From Vulpes vulpes (lineage: Eukaryota > Chordata > Mammalia > Carnivora > Canidae): 64,000 nucleotides of DNA. Under the pieces are notes generated by a model. It did no database searches and was not told the DNA's origin. It worked only from the letters and a program-made list of their open reading frames with translations. The position numbers and the translations under genes were made by a program. The stretch lies in assembly GCF_048418805.1 (NCBI RefSeq), contig NC_132788.1:12493001-12557000 (forward strand). The letters are read 5' to 3'. Positions 48,612 through 61,199 of the stretch are shown in pieces; position 1 is the stretch's first letter, and each line of letters opens with the position of its first letter.

Positions 48612-48827
48612 TTCTTTTTCTTTCTTTCTTTCTTTCTTTTTTTCCTTTCAAGATTTATTTGTTTTGTAGAGGGAGGGAGTGGAGTGGAGGAGTAGAGGGA
48701 GAGAGTCCTAAGCAGACTCTCTGCTAAGCATGGAGCACAACACGGGGCTGGTTCTCACCAGCTGAGATCATGACCAGAGCTGAAATCAAAAGTTCTACCT
48801 CAACCAACTGAGCCATGCAGGCGCCCC
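48612..48827 (-). mobile_element. Older CAN-SINE, - strand
   Basis: (TTTC)n at about 48,614-48,640 on the tail side, then GAGGGAGAGAGTCCTAAGCA and a head GGGGCGCCTGCATGGCTCAG ending at about 48,827. TSD not clear. Confidence 0.9.
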
Positions 48828-49405
48828 TACCTTCAGATTTCTGAAGAGCAGCACTGGAAATAATAAAACAATGACAACAACAACAACAAAACTATAAGTA
48901 AATAAATAAATAATACAATCACTTAAAAATCCTGAAGGAGAATTTTTTTTCCCTTGAGTTCTATACCTAGACAAACTATTAAGAAGGCATGAGGATAGAA
49001 TATTTTTAGACATGGAAGGTCTCCAAAAATCCACCCAATCCCATGTGACCCCTGCTCTATCATCTGTCTGTCCTCCAAATATAGCAATGTGTACCCTTCT
49101 TCCCTTCATAATTATTGCAGCTGTGTTTCACATGCAACATTCCTTTGTACAATATAATTAAAAATGAATTACAAGAAAAAATGAAATAGATCCCAGATTA
49201 TTATTAGATTCAACAGAAATAAAATTATATTCTCATAAATATGTTGTGGAAAACTAACATAAGGAAAAGAAGAATTATAAAAGCTGTACATGTTTATCAT
49301 TAAAAGGGAGTGTTTAGATGATGAAATTGAATGTTTCTTACATTCAAAAATTTAATTGTTCCACATATGTAACTTGACAAGCGTTCTTAGTAACACAGCT
49401 ATTCT

Positions 49406-49447
49406 TTATTTTATTTTATTTTTATTCTATTTTATTTTATTTTTTTA
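49406..49447. repeat. (TTTTA)n-like low-complexity tract
   Basis: Imperfect TTTTA/TTTTATT units. Confidence 0.85.
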
Positions 49448-49800
49448 GTGATTCTCTATTTTAAACAGATACATAGTTTAACACACCAAGCTTTTATCAA
49501 TATCTAAGTTTTTAATGTCATAAATGTGCTTACTTTTTGCTGGTTAATTGATCCATTCTATGCTGGATTGGTCACAATTGTACCCCAAGGTATACTGTAT
49601 ATCTGAAATATTTCCATCTTTTGTTTCAATAACATTTGTAGGAGTAAAACTAACCTCTCAAAATATGTGACAGAAGGGTTCCAAATTAATTTCAGCCTAA
49701 CCGGGATATTCAATTGTATCTTTTATTTAAAATGGAAGAAATGATAATATATTTTGAACATTTATCTTTAATTTTTTACCAATAATCTAGTTCTAACAAT
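49448..49800. other. Intergenic sequence
   Basis: Nothing recognised. Confidence 0.45.
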
Positions 49801-49817
49801 CTAGCCTGTAAAGTTTT

Positions 49818-50006
49818 TTTTTTTTCTTTTTAAGATTTTATTTATTTATTCATAGAGACACAGCTAGAGAGAGAGAGAGGCAGAGACACAGGCAGAGGGA
49901 GAAGCAGGCTCCATGCAGGAAGCCCGATGCGGGACTCGATCCTGGGTCTACAGGATCATACCCCGGGCTGCAGGCGGTGCTAAACCGCTGCGCCACCGGG
50001 GCTGCC
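49818..50006 (-). mobile_element. Young SINEC_Cf, - strand
   Basis: The cleanest SINE in the window. Minus-strand head GGGCAGCCCCGGTGGCGCAG with several intact CpGs, regular body, T11 left end. TSD CTAGCYTGTAAAGTTTT at 49,801-49,817 and 50,007-50,023 (one mismatch). Retained CpGs point to recent insertion in the canid lineage. Confidence 0.97.
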
Positions 50007-50096
50007 CTAGCTTGTAAAGTTTTAATTAAGTTTAAATTATCTTTCAGTAGAAGAAAGGGATTTCAGATTCATACATATCCTATTGCATGAACTTCA

Positions 50097-50108
50097 TATA
50101 TATATGTG

Positions 50109-50149
<41 letters not shown>
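50097..50149. repeat. (TA)n(TG)n(TA)n compound repeat
   Basis: Short TA block, TGTGAG(TG)n, then about 10 TA units. Confidence 0.93.
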
Positions 50150-50706
50150 AAAATAGTTCATCATACTTATGAGGTATTCAGTGATGACTTTCCCCAATGC
50201 AGTATGAAGATTATCACCTACTTCACTGATAATTGTGTTAAATTACAAATTATGTCATAATGGTCTGCAAAACTTCTTGAAGCTGATCTGCCACTATAAA
50301 GTATGTTGCATTCCTTCTTTACATGAGAGTATTAAAGAATTAAAAATATCAATGATATCAAACAAATAAGCAAACCTGACTAATCTATATTTTTTTAGAA
50401 TTTGGAATATCAACTATTTATTTTATTTTGCAGTAAAACCAAGAGTTCATTCAGTCTACACAAAACTTTCCTCCTTTAAACCAAAGAACCCCGGCATGTG
50501 TAGAATCTGCTCAGTCAGTTTTCATCTTATCCCATAATTAGTGCAAAGAAACTAAAATTTAATACATTAGTCTTTACATAATTCATACCGTATAACCTAC
50601 TTGACTTTCAACTTTTTTTTTTTTTTCAGGACAGCAACTTAGGAGCAGTCATAGAGCACAATTTCCAGATTGGACAGAGACAGAGAACTCAAGGAAGAAG
50701 CTGCAA

Positions 50707-50742
<36 letters not shown>

Positions 50743-53150
50743 ACAGCTGAATTGCTGGCTCCTTGACATGCTTGACCATGTGACAAAGAGCATTCAAGAG
50801 TCTTTTTAATACACTTGGAGAACTTGAAAGCATTGATGATAAAGACAGAAAATCATGAAAGCAAATAAAAAAAATACATTTAGTAGCTGAGAAAAACAAA
50901 GTCAATCATGCTTAAGATGATCATAATAAAAGTATGATAAATTGCATTGAAGAATGTAGAGAAAGGGACACAAGATGTGAGGGGATGTAAAGATGCTTCC
51001 TATTTTCTAGTAGGAAGTTAATAGATGATGCCTACAAATTATAAATCAAGAGGCAGCAGGAAAAGTTTCTTACTTAGAACTGTGGACGTGGGGATCTGAA
51101 TAAACTGCTAAAAGTCACTTGTCAGTAGTCACTTGTGGTTTGGTGGAGAATGGAGTTGTAACAGGGGACTTCTGATTTCAGGAAGAAGTTTGTAAGACAT
51201 TTCGACTTGTAAAACTCTGCATGTGTATAAAATAATTTAGTAAAAGATGCTACTCTGATTTAGTATTATGATTCTTCATTTTATCAAAATTTTGATCTAA
51301 ATATCTGCTTCACACAGTTTTTTTCTCTAAATATATGTATATGTTAATCTCCATAAGCTGTTAAAACTTAGTTATCATAACTAAATTCAATATAATTTTG
51401 AGCCATTCGTAAAACTTTTAAATTTTTACCTGAAAAATCAACTGATTCTCATTCTGTGGGTCTTTGTATTTAAAGTTCAAGAATTTTGACATTTTAAAGG
51501 TTCAATAGGGGTTATTGCTTTTTGTGCTTATGACTTTAAGTGGCTCAGAAGACTTTAAATTTTCTTTTTAGAAAGTCACCTCACCTCTGAGCAGAGAAAC
51601 CCCTGCCCCTTAGAGGGAAAGCTTTTGTACAAATTTCAACCAAGAAGAAATGAGGTTAGAGTGGAAAGTATTTGGCAATGATAAATTTTAGCCCTTGCCA
51701 GAATCAGTTATTGTGCTTTAAGTTTGTAAAATTTCATGTTGTTATGCTTAACATAAAATATAATGATGTTCTTTGGATACATACATTAAATTTTATACTA
51801 AAGCAGGTAAAAGCACAGATAAACTTGCCTTCATCAGCTTGCTCACAAATTCTGACTATATCTTTGTTGAGATTTCGTTTCCTATTTTTTTTTTTTTACT
51901 ACAAAGATCATAAAAGCACAAGGCAAACAGCTTAAACCTGAAATGAATTCCATTCTGTTTAGTGACCTGAAACATTTCCCTGGGAAATTTTTACTTTGGC
52001 CACATGATCCTTGCTTGCTCTTTAGTCTTCCATAACCTGAAAACTTTCAAGGATTCCCATCCTTCTAAATGAAAAATTATTCTGAAATTCCCACTGGAAA
52101 TTCTACTTGGGGGTGCCTAGGGAAAAAAAAAATACACACACACACACACATACATGAGAAATTGCCTTGAGTTATTCTGGAGCAAATGACACTTTGTATT
52201 TAAAATGGAGAAGAGATTGCTTTCTTGCACAATACCTATGCTCCATGTAAATCATACCCTCTGACTGAAGATTCACTGCAGGGTTCACATTGACCTGGAA
52301 ACAATTCAATCTACAGGGATCAAGGCCAAGGGGAAAGAGAGATATCGCATAAAAGCCAATTCATTATACTAGCCATCCGTTCTCCAAATGAGTGTACAGT
52401 TGCAATCAGGTTAATATAAACATCAGGGTCACAGAGGCCACATGAAATTGCAAGGGACTGAGTGACCTGCTTTGTTTGGGTCACATCATGGCAGATAGAT
52501 TTTCATCTTAAGCTGCTTTGGCCATATATTGTGTCAATGTGGGCTTCTTTTCAACAGGCTACCTCCCCACAGAGCCTCTGAATCCTCTATTTCTAGAGAG
52601 TTCTTGAAGGCGCTGGGTTTAGGTCCACCCATGCCATTCCCACACTCGTGTTGTGAGCAGCCCTTGGGAGTACATAAAAGTGATTTTAAGGATCCATCAG
52701 ATCCAGTTTGATTTCCAGTCTCTGAATGACTCCAGCCCACATAGTTTGATTTCATTCAACCATACCCTGTACCCCCCACCCCCACTGGAGGCTTAATTAC
52801 CAGAACAACTTCTGCCTAAAAGATGGAGTTTCTGAACCACCTTGAAGTGTGTGAAGGTAACTCTGCACCACCCTCCCTTTTCCTTGGGAGTCACTTCAGT
52901 GTAAGTGAATTTCAGCCCAGACTCAAGATGATCCTCAGCTGTCCTTGATCTCAGAGTCTACATTTCTGTGACTTATCCAATACATCAGGCATGCTAGGTC
53001 CAGGAACTTGTCTGGATTTTAACCCTTGGAGACATTAAAAGAAACCTCAAATACAAAATATTTCAAACTGCAGTCATGATCTTTTCCCCTCTCCAAATAA
53101 ATCTTTCTGTTCACTTATGTAATTGGTGACATTGACTTTCGCCTCAATCA
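50150..53150. other. Mostly unique sequence
   Basis: Only simple repeats seen: T run 50,613-50,626, (CA)n 50,711-50,741, (CA)n 52,133-52,151. The region at about 52,250-53,000 is more GC-balanced and less repetitive. No gene recognised; the frames at 50639-50905 and 52529-52755 have no domain. Confidence 0.4.
50711..50741. repeat. (CA)n microsatellite
   Basis: About 15 perfect CA units. Confidence 0.97.
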
Positions 53151-53159
53151 ACTGAACCA

Positions 53160-53800
53160 GAAACTATGGTCCTTCCCTTGAGTCCTATTTCTTCTGTTCC
53201 TTATTCTTCACATCCACTTAATCACCAAGTCTTGATAATTCTTACCCTATTAATTTCTTCTATTAATTTATACTCCTATATACTTCTATTTATTTATATC
53301 TCCCTCCTATACTGTGGTAAAATCTTCTTTCCTGCTATGTTCATCTTGCCTCCAACCTTTTCTGACTCTTCATTCTGTCAATATAAATCACAAGATTGAT
53401 TACAATCTTGCCATGGCTCCCTACTGCCTCAGGATAAAATTCCTTTTCCTCAAGAAGGCCTGAAAGGCTCTTCTGATCTGACCTGTCTTTGTCTCACCTC
53501 ATGACTTCTGTTCTACACACATGTTCCATTCATGTTAATGCCTTGTAGATGATTGTGTCTTTTAAGAAAACTCCTTGTATTTTCTAAGCAAACCAACCAG
53601 TCTCAGACCTCTGTGCTTTGCAGGTGTTCATCCTTGAGCCCCTTCCCAATCTGGCTGGTGGGTATCTAGTCTTCCTTCAAAGGCTATTAGGCTTCACCTT
53701 CTTGTGGGTCTTCCCAACACACAGAGTGAGGCTCAAGACAATCTAATCTTACTGTCCCGCTAGGTCATTTTCTTATGTCTTATTTAGTCTCAGGTCACTG
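53160..53800 (+). mobile_element. L2/CR1-clade LINE fragment 1
   Basis: CACATCCACTTAATCACCAA, CATGGCTCCCTACTGCCTCA with GGATAAAATTCC, CCTGAAAGGCTCTTCTGATC, then GTGCTTTGCAGGTGTTCATC and a CTTCAAAGGCTATTAGGCTT block: the ORF2 end and 3' UTR of L2 in sense order. Confidence 0.8.
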
Positions 53801-53814
53801 TATTCAGGCTTTTC

Positions 53815-54760
53815 CTGTTGCTAATTTTCTGAAAGTACTTTTGCTAAAACCCCAAATGACTTTCAATCTGCTAAATCCAATGGGCCTTTTTTGCAGTTTA
53901 GCTTACTTAGCACAACTGCTGTGTTGGATTTTATGGATTATGTTCTTGTTTTGGAGCTCTTCCTATACTACTGAATTCATTTCTCCTTCCTTTCCTTCCT
54001 TCCTTCCTTCCTTCCTTCCTTCCTTCCTTCCTTCCTTCCTTCCTTCCTTCCCTCCTTCCTTCCTTCCTTCCTTCCCTTCTCCTTTGAATAATCCCCTGTC
54101 TAATCTTCCTCTGTCTATTCTCTTACTTATTGACATTCTTGGGCTATATTCTTATCCCACCAGCTTACTTACCACCTCAATCTTATCACATTTATGAATC
54201 TTACACATCTAACAGCCCACTAAATTTCTCCATCCAAAAGTCAGACAAGAACCTGCCATCCTACACACTGAGCTATCTTTCCTTCTAATATCTGCTTTAC
54301 ACCCCTACTCCTTTAGGAAATCAAAGTCTGTCCAATCATTCAAAATAGTTTTCCTTGATTTCTCATTTTTCCTAAGTCACTAAGCAATCACAAGGTCCTG
54401 TACAATTGTCCCCCCCAAATATGTGTTGACTCTATTGTACCTTCTCTGCCCTGTGGTACTTCTTGTTAGACTACTGTGCACACTTGCAGCCGACTATGTG
54501 TCTTCCTTTGGACCTGTAAAATCCCTCCTCTCCAGAACTTCCAGAAACATCTATCCTCAGCATATCACTTCCACATCACTCCCTTAACTACATTTCCTCA
54601 ACAGTTCCCTCTCACCTACAAGAGGGTAAAGTCCACACTCACTAACATCTCAATATAATTTAGCCCCATCTTCCTTTTCTATGTCATCTCTTCCACCATC
54701 CATCCCATATTTAATCAGCATCCATGGAGTGCCACTTTTAATTAGCATGCCCAATATGGA
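53815..54760 (+). mobile_element. L2/CR1-clade LINE fragment 2
   Basis: Restarts further 5' in the element: AATGACTTTCAATCTGCTAA with ATCCAATGGGCC (RT region), then after a (CCTT)n run CCAAAAGTCAGACAAGAACC, TTTTCCTTGATTTCTCATTT, TCACTAAGCAATCACAAGGT and AGAGGGTAAAGTCCACACTC. It overlaps in consensus with fragment 1, so it is a different copy or a duplication. Confidence 0.72.
53983..54080. repeat. (CCTT)n microsatellite
   Basis: About 24 CCTT/TTCC units with a few interruptions, within the L2 RT region. It makes a spurious FLPS-repeat open frame. Confidence 0.96.
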
Positions 54761-55095
54761 GCTTTATGTCTATGCTTTAGTTGACATTAACACCTCTCTC
54801 TGAAGACTCAGGAAGTCTTATTTCTAATCTTATTGCATTCACCTACAGATTGGATCATTTTGCTCTCTTCCTTGCTTTTTCCCATGAACGACTCATTACT
54901 TCTACTTGTGTTCTAGGCCTTCCCCTTCTTTTCTCCTCAGCAATCTGGCCTCTGAAATTATCCCCTGCTTTTATGCACTGACACAATCTCCAGCTCCACT
55001 GCATATTTCCCTTCAGCCTCCACACGTGACTTCCTCTTCCAATGTTTTTGAAAGTCTTTCTCTGATTCTACCTGCATCTCTTTTCTTTCTTTCTT

Positions 55096-55280
55096 TCTTT
55101 TTAAAGATTTTATTTATTTATTCATGAGAGACACAGACAGAGAGACAGAGAGACAGAGACCTAGGCAGAGGGAGAAGCAGGCTCAGTGCAGGAAGCCTGA
55201 GGTGGGACTCGACCCTGGGACTCCAGGATCACACCTTAAGCCAAAGGCAGAAGCTCAACCACTGAGCCACCCAGGCATCC
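55096..55280 (-). mobile_element. SINEC (CAN-SINE), - strand
   Basis: Complete SINE, head GGGATGCCTGGGTGGCTCAG. TSD CTCTTTTCTTTCTTT at about 55,078-55,092 and 55,281-55,295. Confidence 0.94.
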
Positions 55281-56040
55281 CTCTTTTCTTTCTTTTATCA
55301 TTACACATATTGGAAGAGTGTGCCTTCAATTCTCTTACCTTCTGCTTACTCCTCAGCCCACCGTAATGTCATTTCAAATCATAACCCATAGTTGAAACTG
55401 TTTTCTCAACATCCCCAATTATCTACCGACTTTAAACTCAAAGAGTGAATTTTTGTCCTTATCCTAGTCAGTCCCCCCAAATTAATTGAGATAATGCATG
55501 CTTCTCTTCTCTGATATTCTTTTTACTGTGATTAAACTACAGACATCATTGTACTTCTCCTTCTGTATCTACCAGCCTGCCTTCTCCTCCTCCTTCATTT
55601 ATTTGACTTCTGCTTGTCCCAGACACAAGAACCCCACTAAGTGACTATCCCTTTTCCTACTCTCCTTTTTTTCTTACACTGGACCTTCAGCCATCACTTC
55701 ACTCCAAATGAAACCCAAATGTGTTTCTCAACCTCTACTTATTTTTTTTCTTTTGGATTTCAAATCTTTATTTCTAATTACCTATTGAGTATCTCTCAGA
55801 ATCAGAACAAGGACAGAATCAGGACAAAAGGATCTAATTAAGTCTTACCTTGTTCTCTTTTTGTTTTCCTGTGTCCTCCATATCAACTCTTTTAGGCCTT
55901 ATATTCATCTTTCCCCACCTTCCACATTCAGAGGAAATCCTAGTGTTGTCAGTCCTATGTCCACACTGCCTCTTACACCCTTTTTCTCCTTTTCATCCCT
56001 GTTCCCGTGATACTGGTTCACTGCCTCTTTTTTAAGCTTT

Positions 56041-56265
56041 TACAATTTTATTTATTTATCTGTTTGAGATAGAGACAGAGTCAGAGAAAGAAGGTGCACA
56101 CGTGTGCACATGCACATGAGCACAAGTGGTGGGAGGGGCAGAGAGAGAGAGGGAAAAGCAGAAACCCCCTAAGCAGGGAGTTGGATGTGGGGCTTGAACT
56201 CAGGACTCTGAGATCATGACCTGAGCTGAAGGAGCCACTTTACTGTCTGAGCCCCTGAACATTAT
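56041..56265 (-). mobile_element. Older CAN-SINE, - strand
   Basis: Diverged SINE with TTATTTATTTATCTGTTTGA, GGGAGGGGCAGAGAGAGAGA and a CTGAGATCATGACCTGAGCT block. TSD TTTTAAGCTTTT near 56,030-56,041 and 56,270-56,281. Confidence 0.88.
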
Positions 56266-56574
56266 ATTCTTTTAAGCTTTTTAAAATAGATGCCTCATTG
56301 GTATCCTTTCTCTCTAACCTATTCCATCTGTTGCCATCATTACCGTTTCCAAAAGCCACAGTCTGTTCACATTTTCTTGCTTACAGATCTGTTTTCTTTT
56401 CCTATTGTTAATAAGATCAGATTAAAACATAAAAATTTTAAAGAGATCACTTTGTCATCATCTGGATCAATCTCTTTTACGAGCCTTGATTTTTTCTAAT
56501 TATATCTCAAAATTATTAGAACACTAATTGTTTCAGAACTTGATCTTTACATATCGATGCTATTTCTCTGTCTA

Positions 56575-57930
56575 GGAATAGTAATTAGGCAGTTGCTGTA
56601 TGCCAGATTCTATGATGTGTACGGAGGATACATAATAATTAAGAAAAAATCTTCCCTTAGTATTTATAGAGATCAGTTTAGAGCAGAAAAGATAAAATAA
56701 ATACATAACCAAGTAAGTAAGTAAAAAAAAAAAGCATACTACATGCTATTCTAGAGGAAGTGTGAGATTTTAAATGTACATAGTAAGGTGCCTTACCTCA
56801 TGGTTGTGGTGGTAGTGATGATGGCATGTTGGGAAAGTTGGTTACAGAGGCAGGCGCTATTTAAACTGAGTCAATTAAAAAATAAATAAACTGCGTCAAT
56901 TAAAAATGGGGGAAAATGGGTGAGTGGGCTGATTCTGGGCAAGAAAAAATGGCCACACATAATATAACAACTAATGATGTTCAGTATAGTGATTGCACAA
57001 GATACGAAGGGGAGAATGCTCACTCTGCTGAAGTTTGTTAGGTAAGAAAACACTAGATAATGAAGTACCTTGGACCTTATACATCAAACAATTGGAAGTC
57101 CGTTTTAAGCACAGGTGTGTGTGCTTAAATATGATAGAATCATATTTGTATTGAGGAGAAACATTCTGGCCACAGCGTGAATGATAAAATAGAAAGAAAA
57201 GACCAGAGGAAGTGGGAGTGCTCAGGAACTGTTGCAGAAATATTTGGGGACATGGGATGCCTGGGTGGCTCAGCAGTTAAACGTTTGCCTTTGGCTCAGG
57301 ATGTGGTCCCAGAGTCACGGGATCGAGTCCCACATCGCACTTCCTTGCAGGGAGCCTGCTTCTCTCTCTGCCTGTGTCTCCACCTCTCTCTGTCTCTCTC
57401 TCTCTCTCTCCCCCTGTGAGTGTGTGTCTCATGAATAAATAAATAAAATCTTAAAAAAAAAGAAATATTTGGGAGCAGCCACTTTGGCCTTACTAGATTC
57501 TTGGTTACATGAACAGAGAAAGGTGGATTGGTTATGAGGAATAAAAATCAGGATTTAGTGATTGCTTTATTGTTAGTGATATAAGATTAAGTAGAATAAA
57601 TGATGGTCAGAGGTAGGGGATACATAAGTCTGGAACTCAGAACTGATCAGCTCTTGAGACATAGATTTGTAATTCATTAGTATATAGGATTAGTGAAAGC
57701 TATGGAAATCAATGACATTGACTTTTAAGAATGGTTGAAAGAAGAGGGCAATGGTGGTTCTAGGAAGGTCAGAAAAGCTGTTTCAATAAAAGAAGGAGTC
57801 CAACATAGTCAAATGCAGCCAAGAGGAGAAATAGGATCGTTTGGGGTTGGGGAAGGGAGCATTCAGTGTCAAGGATATCATTAGTGAACTTGGTACAAGC
57901 ACTTTCTGTAGAGAATTGAGATAGAGGCTA
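56575..57930 (-). mobile_element. L2 LINE, - strand, about 1.1 kb
   Basis: Antisense L2 from its 3' end to RT-adjacent sequence: GTATGCCAGATTCTATGATG, TGGACCTTATACATCAAACA, AACATTCTGGCCACAGCGTG, TAAGTCTGGAACTCAGAACT, TGTAATTCATTAGTATATAG, AGTCAAATGCAGCCAAGAGG. Interrupted by a SINE. Confidence 0.78.
57249..57460 (+). mobile_element. SINEC (CAN-SINE), + strand
   Basis: Head GGGATGCCTGGGTGGCTCAG, tail ATGAATAAATAAATAAAATC. Perfect TSD AGAAATATTTGGG at 57,236-57,248 and 57,461-57,473. The paired open frames here are SINE translations. Confidence 0.95.
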
Positions 57931-58229
57931 CTTTGCTTTGTCCATTAACATGCCTTCATGTTCATCTCTTGACTGGGAGGGTAGGCAACAGTCTTGGCTG
58001 TGCACTTGGTGGTGGTTGTGGGAAGGGGCAAAGACTACAGGCCACCAAACAATACTTCTCTTTTTGACCATAAGTACAAGTCAATTTTGACGTTTCCATT
58101 TTTTTGAACTCCCAAGTAGCCTATGAAAGATAGTGGCAGCAAAGCCTCTTCTAAAGCGTGATTATCTTAGGCTCTCTGCCATAGCTGATTGTCCCACACT
58201 CTTCTAAGGATATAACTACCTGCTATCTC

Positions 58230-58510
58230 CTTTGTTGAAATTCCATTCATTCTCAAGAAACATATCAAATTTCACTTTCCCCTAAAGACATCCTTGCCTC
58301 ACAAGAGAATTATTGTTCTTCGTCTGTGTTCTTAGAGGATTCCGTATACAAATTCATTAAGTGTTTAAAACATTCTCCTTCATAATACAGTTATATACGG
58401 AGGCCTGCTTTCTTTCCCCTCTTGGGACACTGTCTTATTTATCTTTGCACCCCAGATTTCACTTAGTAAATTGAGGTATTTAATCCTTGTTTATTAAGTC
58501 AAATTGAAAT
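58230..58510 (+). mobile_element. L2 LINE 3' fragment
   Basis: CCTAAAGACATCCTTGCCTC, CTTGGGACACTGTCTTATTT with ATCTTTGCACCCCAG, and a TTAATCCTTGTTTATTAAGT tail: L2 3' end. Confidence 0.75.
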
Positions 58511-60626
58511 GTTTACATACCATGGCTTGTCTAATCACAATAAATTATTTTAAAGGTCCAGACTTAGGAGAACTACATTTTTGTGGAGGAAAAAAAAATA
58601 AACACGAGACAGTTGAAATTACTTTTTTTTGATCCTATCTCGTACTATGATGGCTACTACCTTCAAGTGTAATTCTAAATAGAGGTAGAGCGCTACTCTG
58701 TGTCTGAGAAAGGTTTACCTAATATTTTCCTGCCTGCAGAAGGAAGAAAGTCAGAAAACAGTATCTTGTGACTATAGCATAGGAATGGTATCCCTGAAAA
58801 GTATGCAGTAAACTTGAATCTGCCTCTAAACAGGATTTGCTTTGGACAAACAGCTTACATTATATGACAGATAAAAGACTTGCTTCTGGAAGTGATGGTC
58901 TAATTTACCATCTTCACCTTCAAGAACGTTTTGGAGCTGAATCCTGTTCCTATAAAGAAATTCTAAGCTAGTGCTTAAATGAAATTTGTGTTTCCTGCCA
59001 ATCTTCTGCCTTTAAAAAATATATAATTTTATTTACATGGTCTCAGACCTAGAAAAGTAATGTTTAGTACTTTAAGCTGATTATTGCGAATGAAATGTGG
59101 GATTTGTGTCATGGTTTCTCGGTAGTAGGGCAACGTTTGAAATCAAGTGTCAAATGGATTCTCAATGTGCATGAATATCGACTAAAAATTTATGTGACTT
59201 CACAATGTTGTCAATAGCCGTAAAGAAATTGTGAATTGCTAGATATTTTTCCTTTCGATCCACAATATTGCCTTTCTGTGGAGCAAACTGATACTTGGCA
59301 GACTTGATGAAAATAAGTAATATTGAAAAGTGCTTCAAATTCTTGAAATGCGCCCACACTTTAATTGCTATTTGACCCCATTCCTCTTCTCACCAGACAG
59401 AGCATAGAGCAAATGATATGATGGATGTCAAATGCAGATTCATAATTCACCACAGTTAGGAACACTTATAATCGTGCATTTTCAAACTCAGTGAAAATGC
59501 CCAAGCAGATCAACATCTCATTCAATAGAGTCAGTGCTGATATAATGGACTGTTTTCTTCAGTATATTCAGTGAAGCAGAGTAAGGGCTAGACTCCAATT
59601 ATTTCTTATGGTGATGGAGGTGGGGTTTGTTCATAAATGCAAATGGGGACATGAATCAAATGTGTGTCCTCTCCTATTGACAGAGAGAGAGAGAGAGAGA
59701 GAATGAGAGAGACTGTGTATTTGAAGGACAAAGGGAGATGATTCTAGAGAAGAAGCTATATTTACATATTAGAAATGATGAAAGTTTCTTCAAATGTTAC
59801 AACAGGAAGAGAGTGTCATTGAAAAACCAAATACTTGCTTGTGTTAAGGTCCTGATAACATATTTTACCTGAGTTCTCTGTCACTAATGTTTTAATTAGA
59901 ATATGAAGCAAAAATTCAATAAAGGGGAATCATTTCTTCAAACTAACAATGAAACTTTGCTTATATCTGTTTACAGTGGAAACTGGCCATAGATATGTTA
60001 GGCATTTTTAAAGACAGTTCATTGAAAGTTTTCCATGAATAAATGATTCCTCCCCTCACCCCTGTCTAAATTCACTGCCAAAATATTTGGGACTGGACAC
60101 CTGGGGCACTTGTTTCCTTCTTGGGGCCAGGCATCCTTCTCATTTCACATACTGTTGACCCAATCAATTCCATCTGTTATAGTCAGAATCCACATACAGT
60201 CAAATTCAAAGAGAACAAATTTGGCATTGGTGTCCAGGGCTTCACTTCCTGCTTCATTGACCCCCACTGGGCAGGTCCCTGCTAAAGCTCCAACTTTCAA
60301 GGAGCTGAGAGATCCTGGAGGCTCATCTTGAATTTTATCTTACTGGTACTTTTCCAAAGTCAGTGCATTTTATTCAGGCTCTGCCTGGGGCATGAATGAC
60401 TCTGCTTCCCATTGTAGGATTTCTAAGCATGGACTCCCATTCCATGGGCATTGGAGGCAAAGAAGGAGGGCCACCACGAATCAATCTCTCTCTCCTAAGC
60501 TTTTCTTGGAAAGACCGTCCCTTCCATTCTATTTGTTCCCATTATTCAAACATCTCTGTGTTCTATGTGGCAAAACAACCCTTTAGATCCATTGTGGTTA
60601 CCTAATCCCAGGGTCTTTTCTCCTGT
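58511..60626. other. Mostly unique sequence
   Basis: Only a (GA)n run at 59,681-59,702. No gene or other repeat recognised. Confidence 0.45.
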
Positions 60627-60632
60627 TTCTTT

Positions 60633-60679
<47 letters not shown>

Positions 60680-60701
60680 CTTTCTTTCTTTTTTTTTTTT
60701 T
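60627..60701. repeat. (TTTC)n microsatellite plus T run
   Basis: About 15 TTTC units then T12. It lies about 0.5 kb upstream of the CpG-rich region. Opposing open frames here are translations of the repeat. Confidence 0.96.
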
Positions 60702-61199
60702 AAATGTGTGCACACAATTTTTATGGTCTTCACCTCTGTTACTATTGGGCACACAATTCTGCTGAAGCCACAGTTATTTTGCAAGTCAGCGACGACTTCT
60801 CCAGCACCGGGTTGGAGTTCCATGGGCAACTTTGCTCTAAATTCCCTCTTAAATGGAAAAAAAGAAAAACATGGACGGAAGGCAGAGGAGCATAAATCTT
60901 GCGAGTTGCTTTTCCGAGACCGGCCAGAACCAGCCCTTAAAGGAAGACACTGTGCGCTGCTGGCGGCTGTAGTCTTCTCATTTCGATTTCAACAAGTAGC
61001 CCCAGCCAGAGAAGCCTTAGAAGGTAAAAGGGGATCAACCAGGATGTTAATCCAGTTGTGACTTGGGTTTGGGGTGCATTTTCTTCAAAAGCCCCCCCCC
61101 CCTCCCCCAGGCTATGGGGCCCTGGGCTATGTGTTGTTGGGTGATTGAGTGCTTTTGTCCTGACGGGAGCTTTTCATTTTGTACCTTTTCACCATTGTT

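Larger units (their letters stand above)
54781..56500 (+). mobile_element. L2/CR1-clade LINE fragment 3
   Basis: A third sense copy, again starting 5' of fragment 2's start. RT-region blocks lie at 55,320-55,470 and 55,560-55,800, with a TTTATTTCTAATTACCTATT block, and the ORF2 end lies at 55,850-56,500. Interrupted by SINEs at 55,096-55,280 and 56,041-56,265. Assignment before 55,095 is weaker. Confidence 0.62.

Noticed and set aside
53775..54197. 140-residue open frame with FLPS repeats
   Set aside because: Produced by the (CCTT)n microsatellite inside an L2 remnant.
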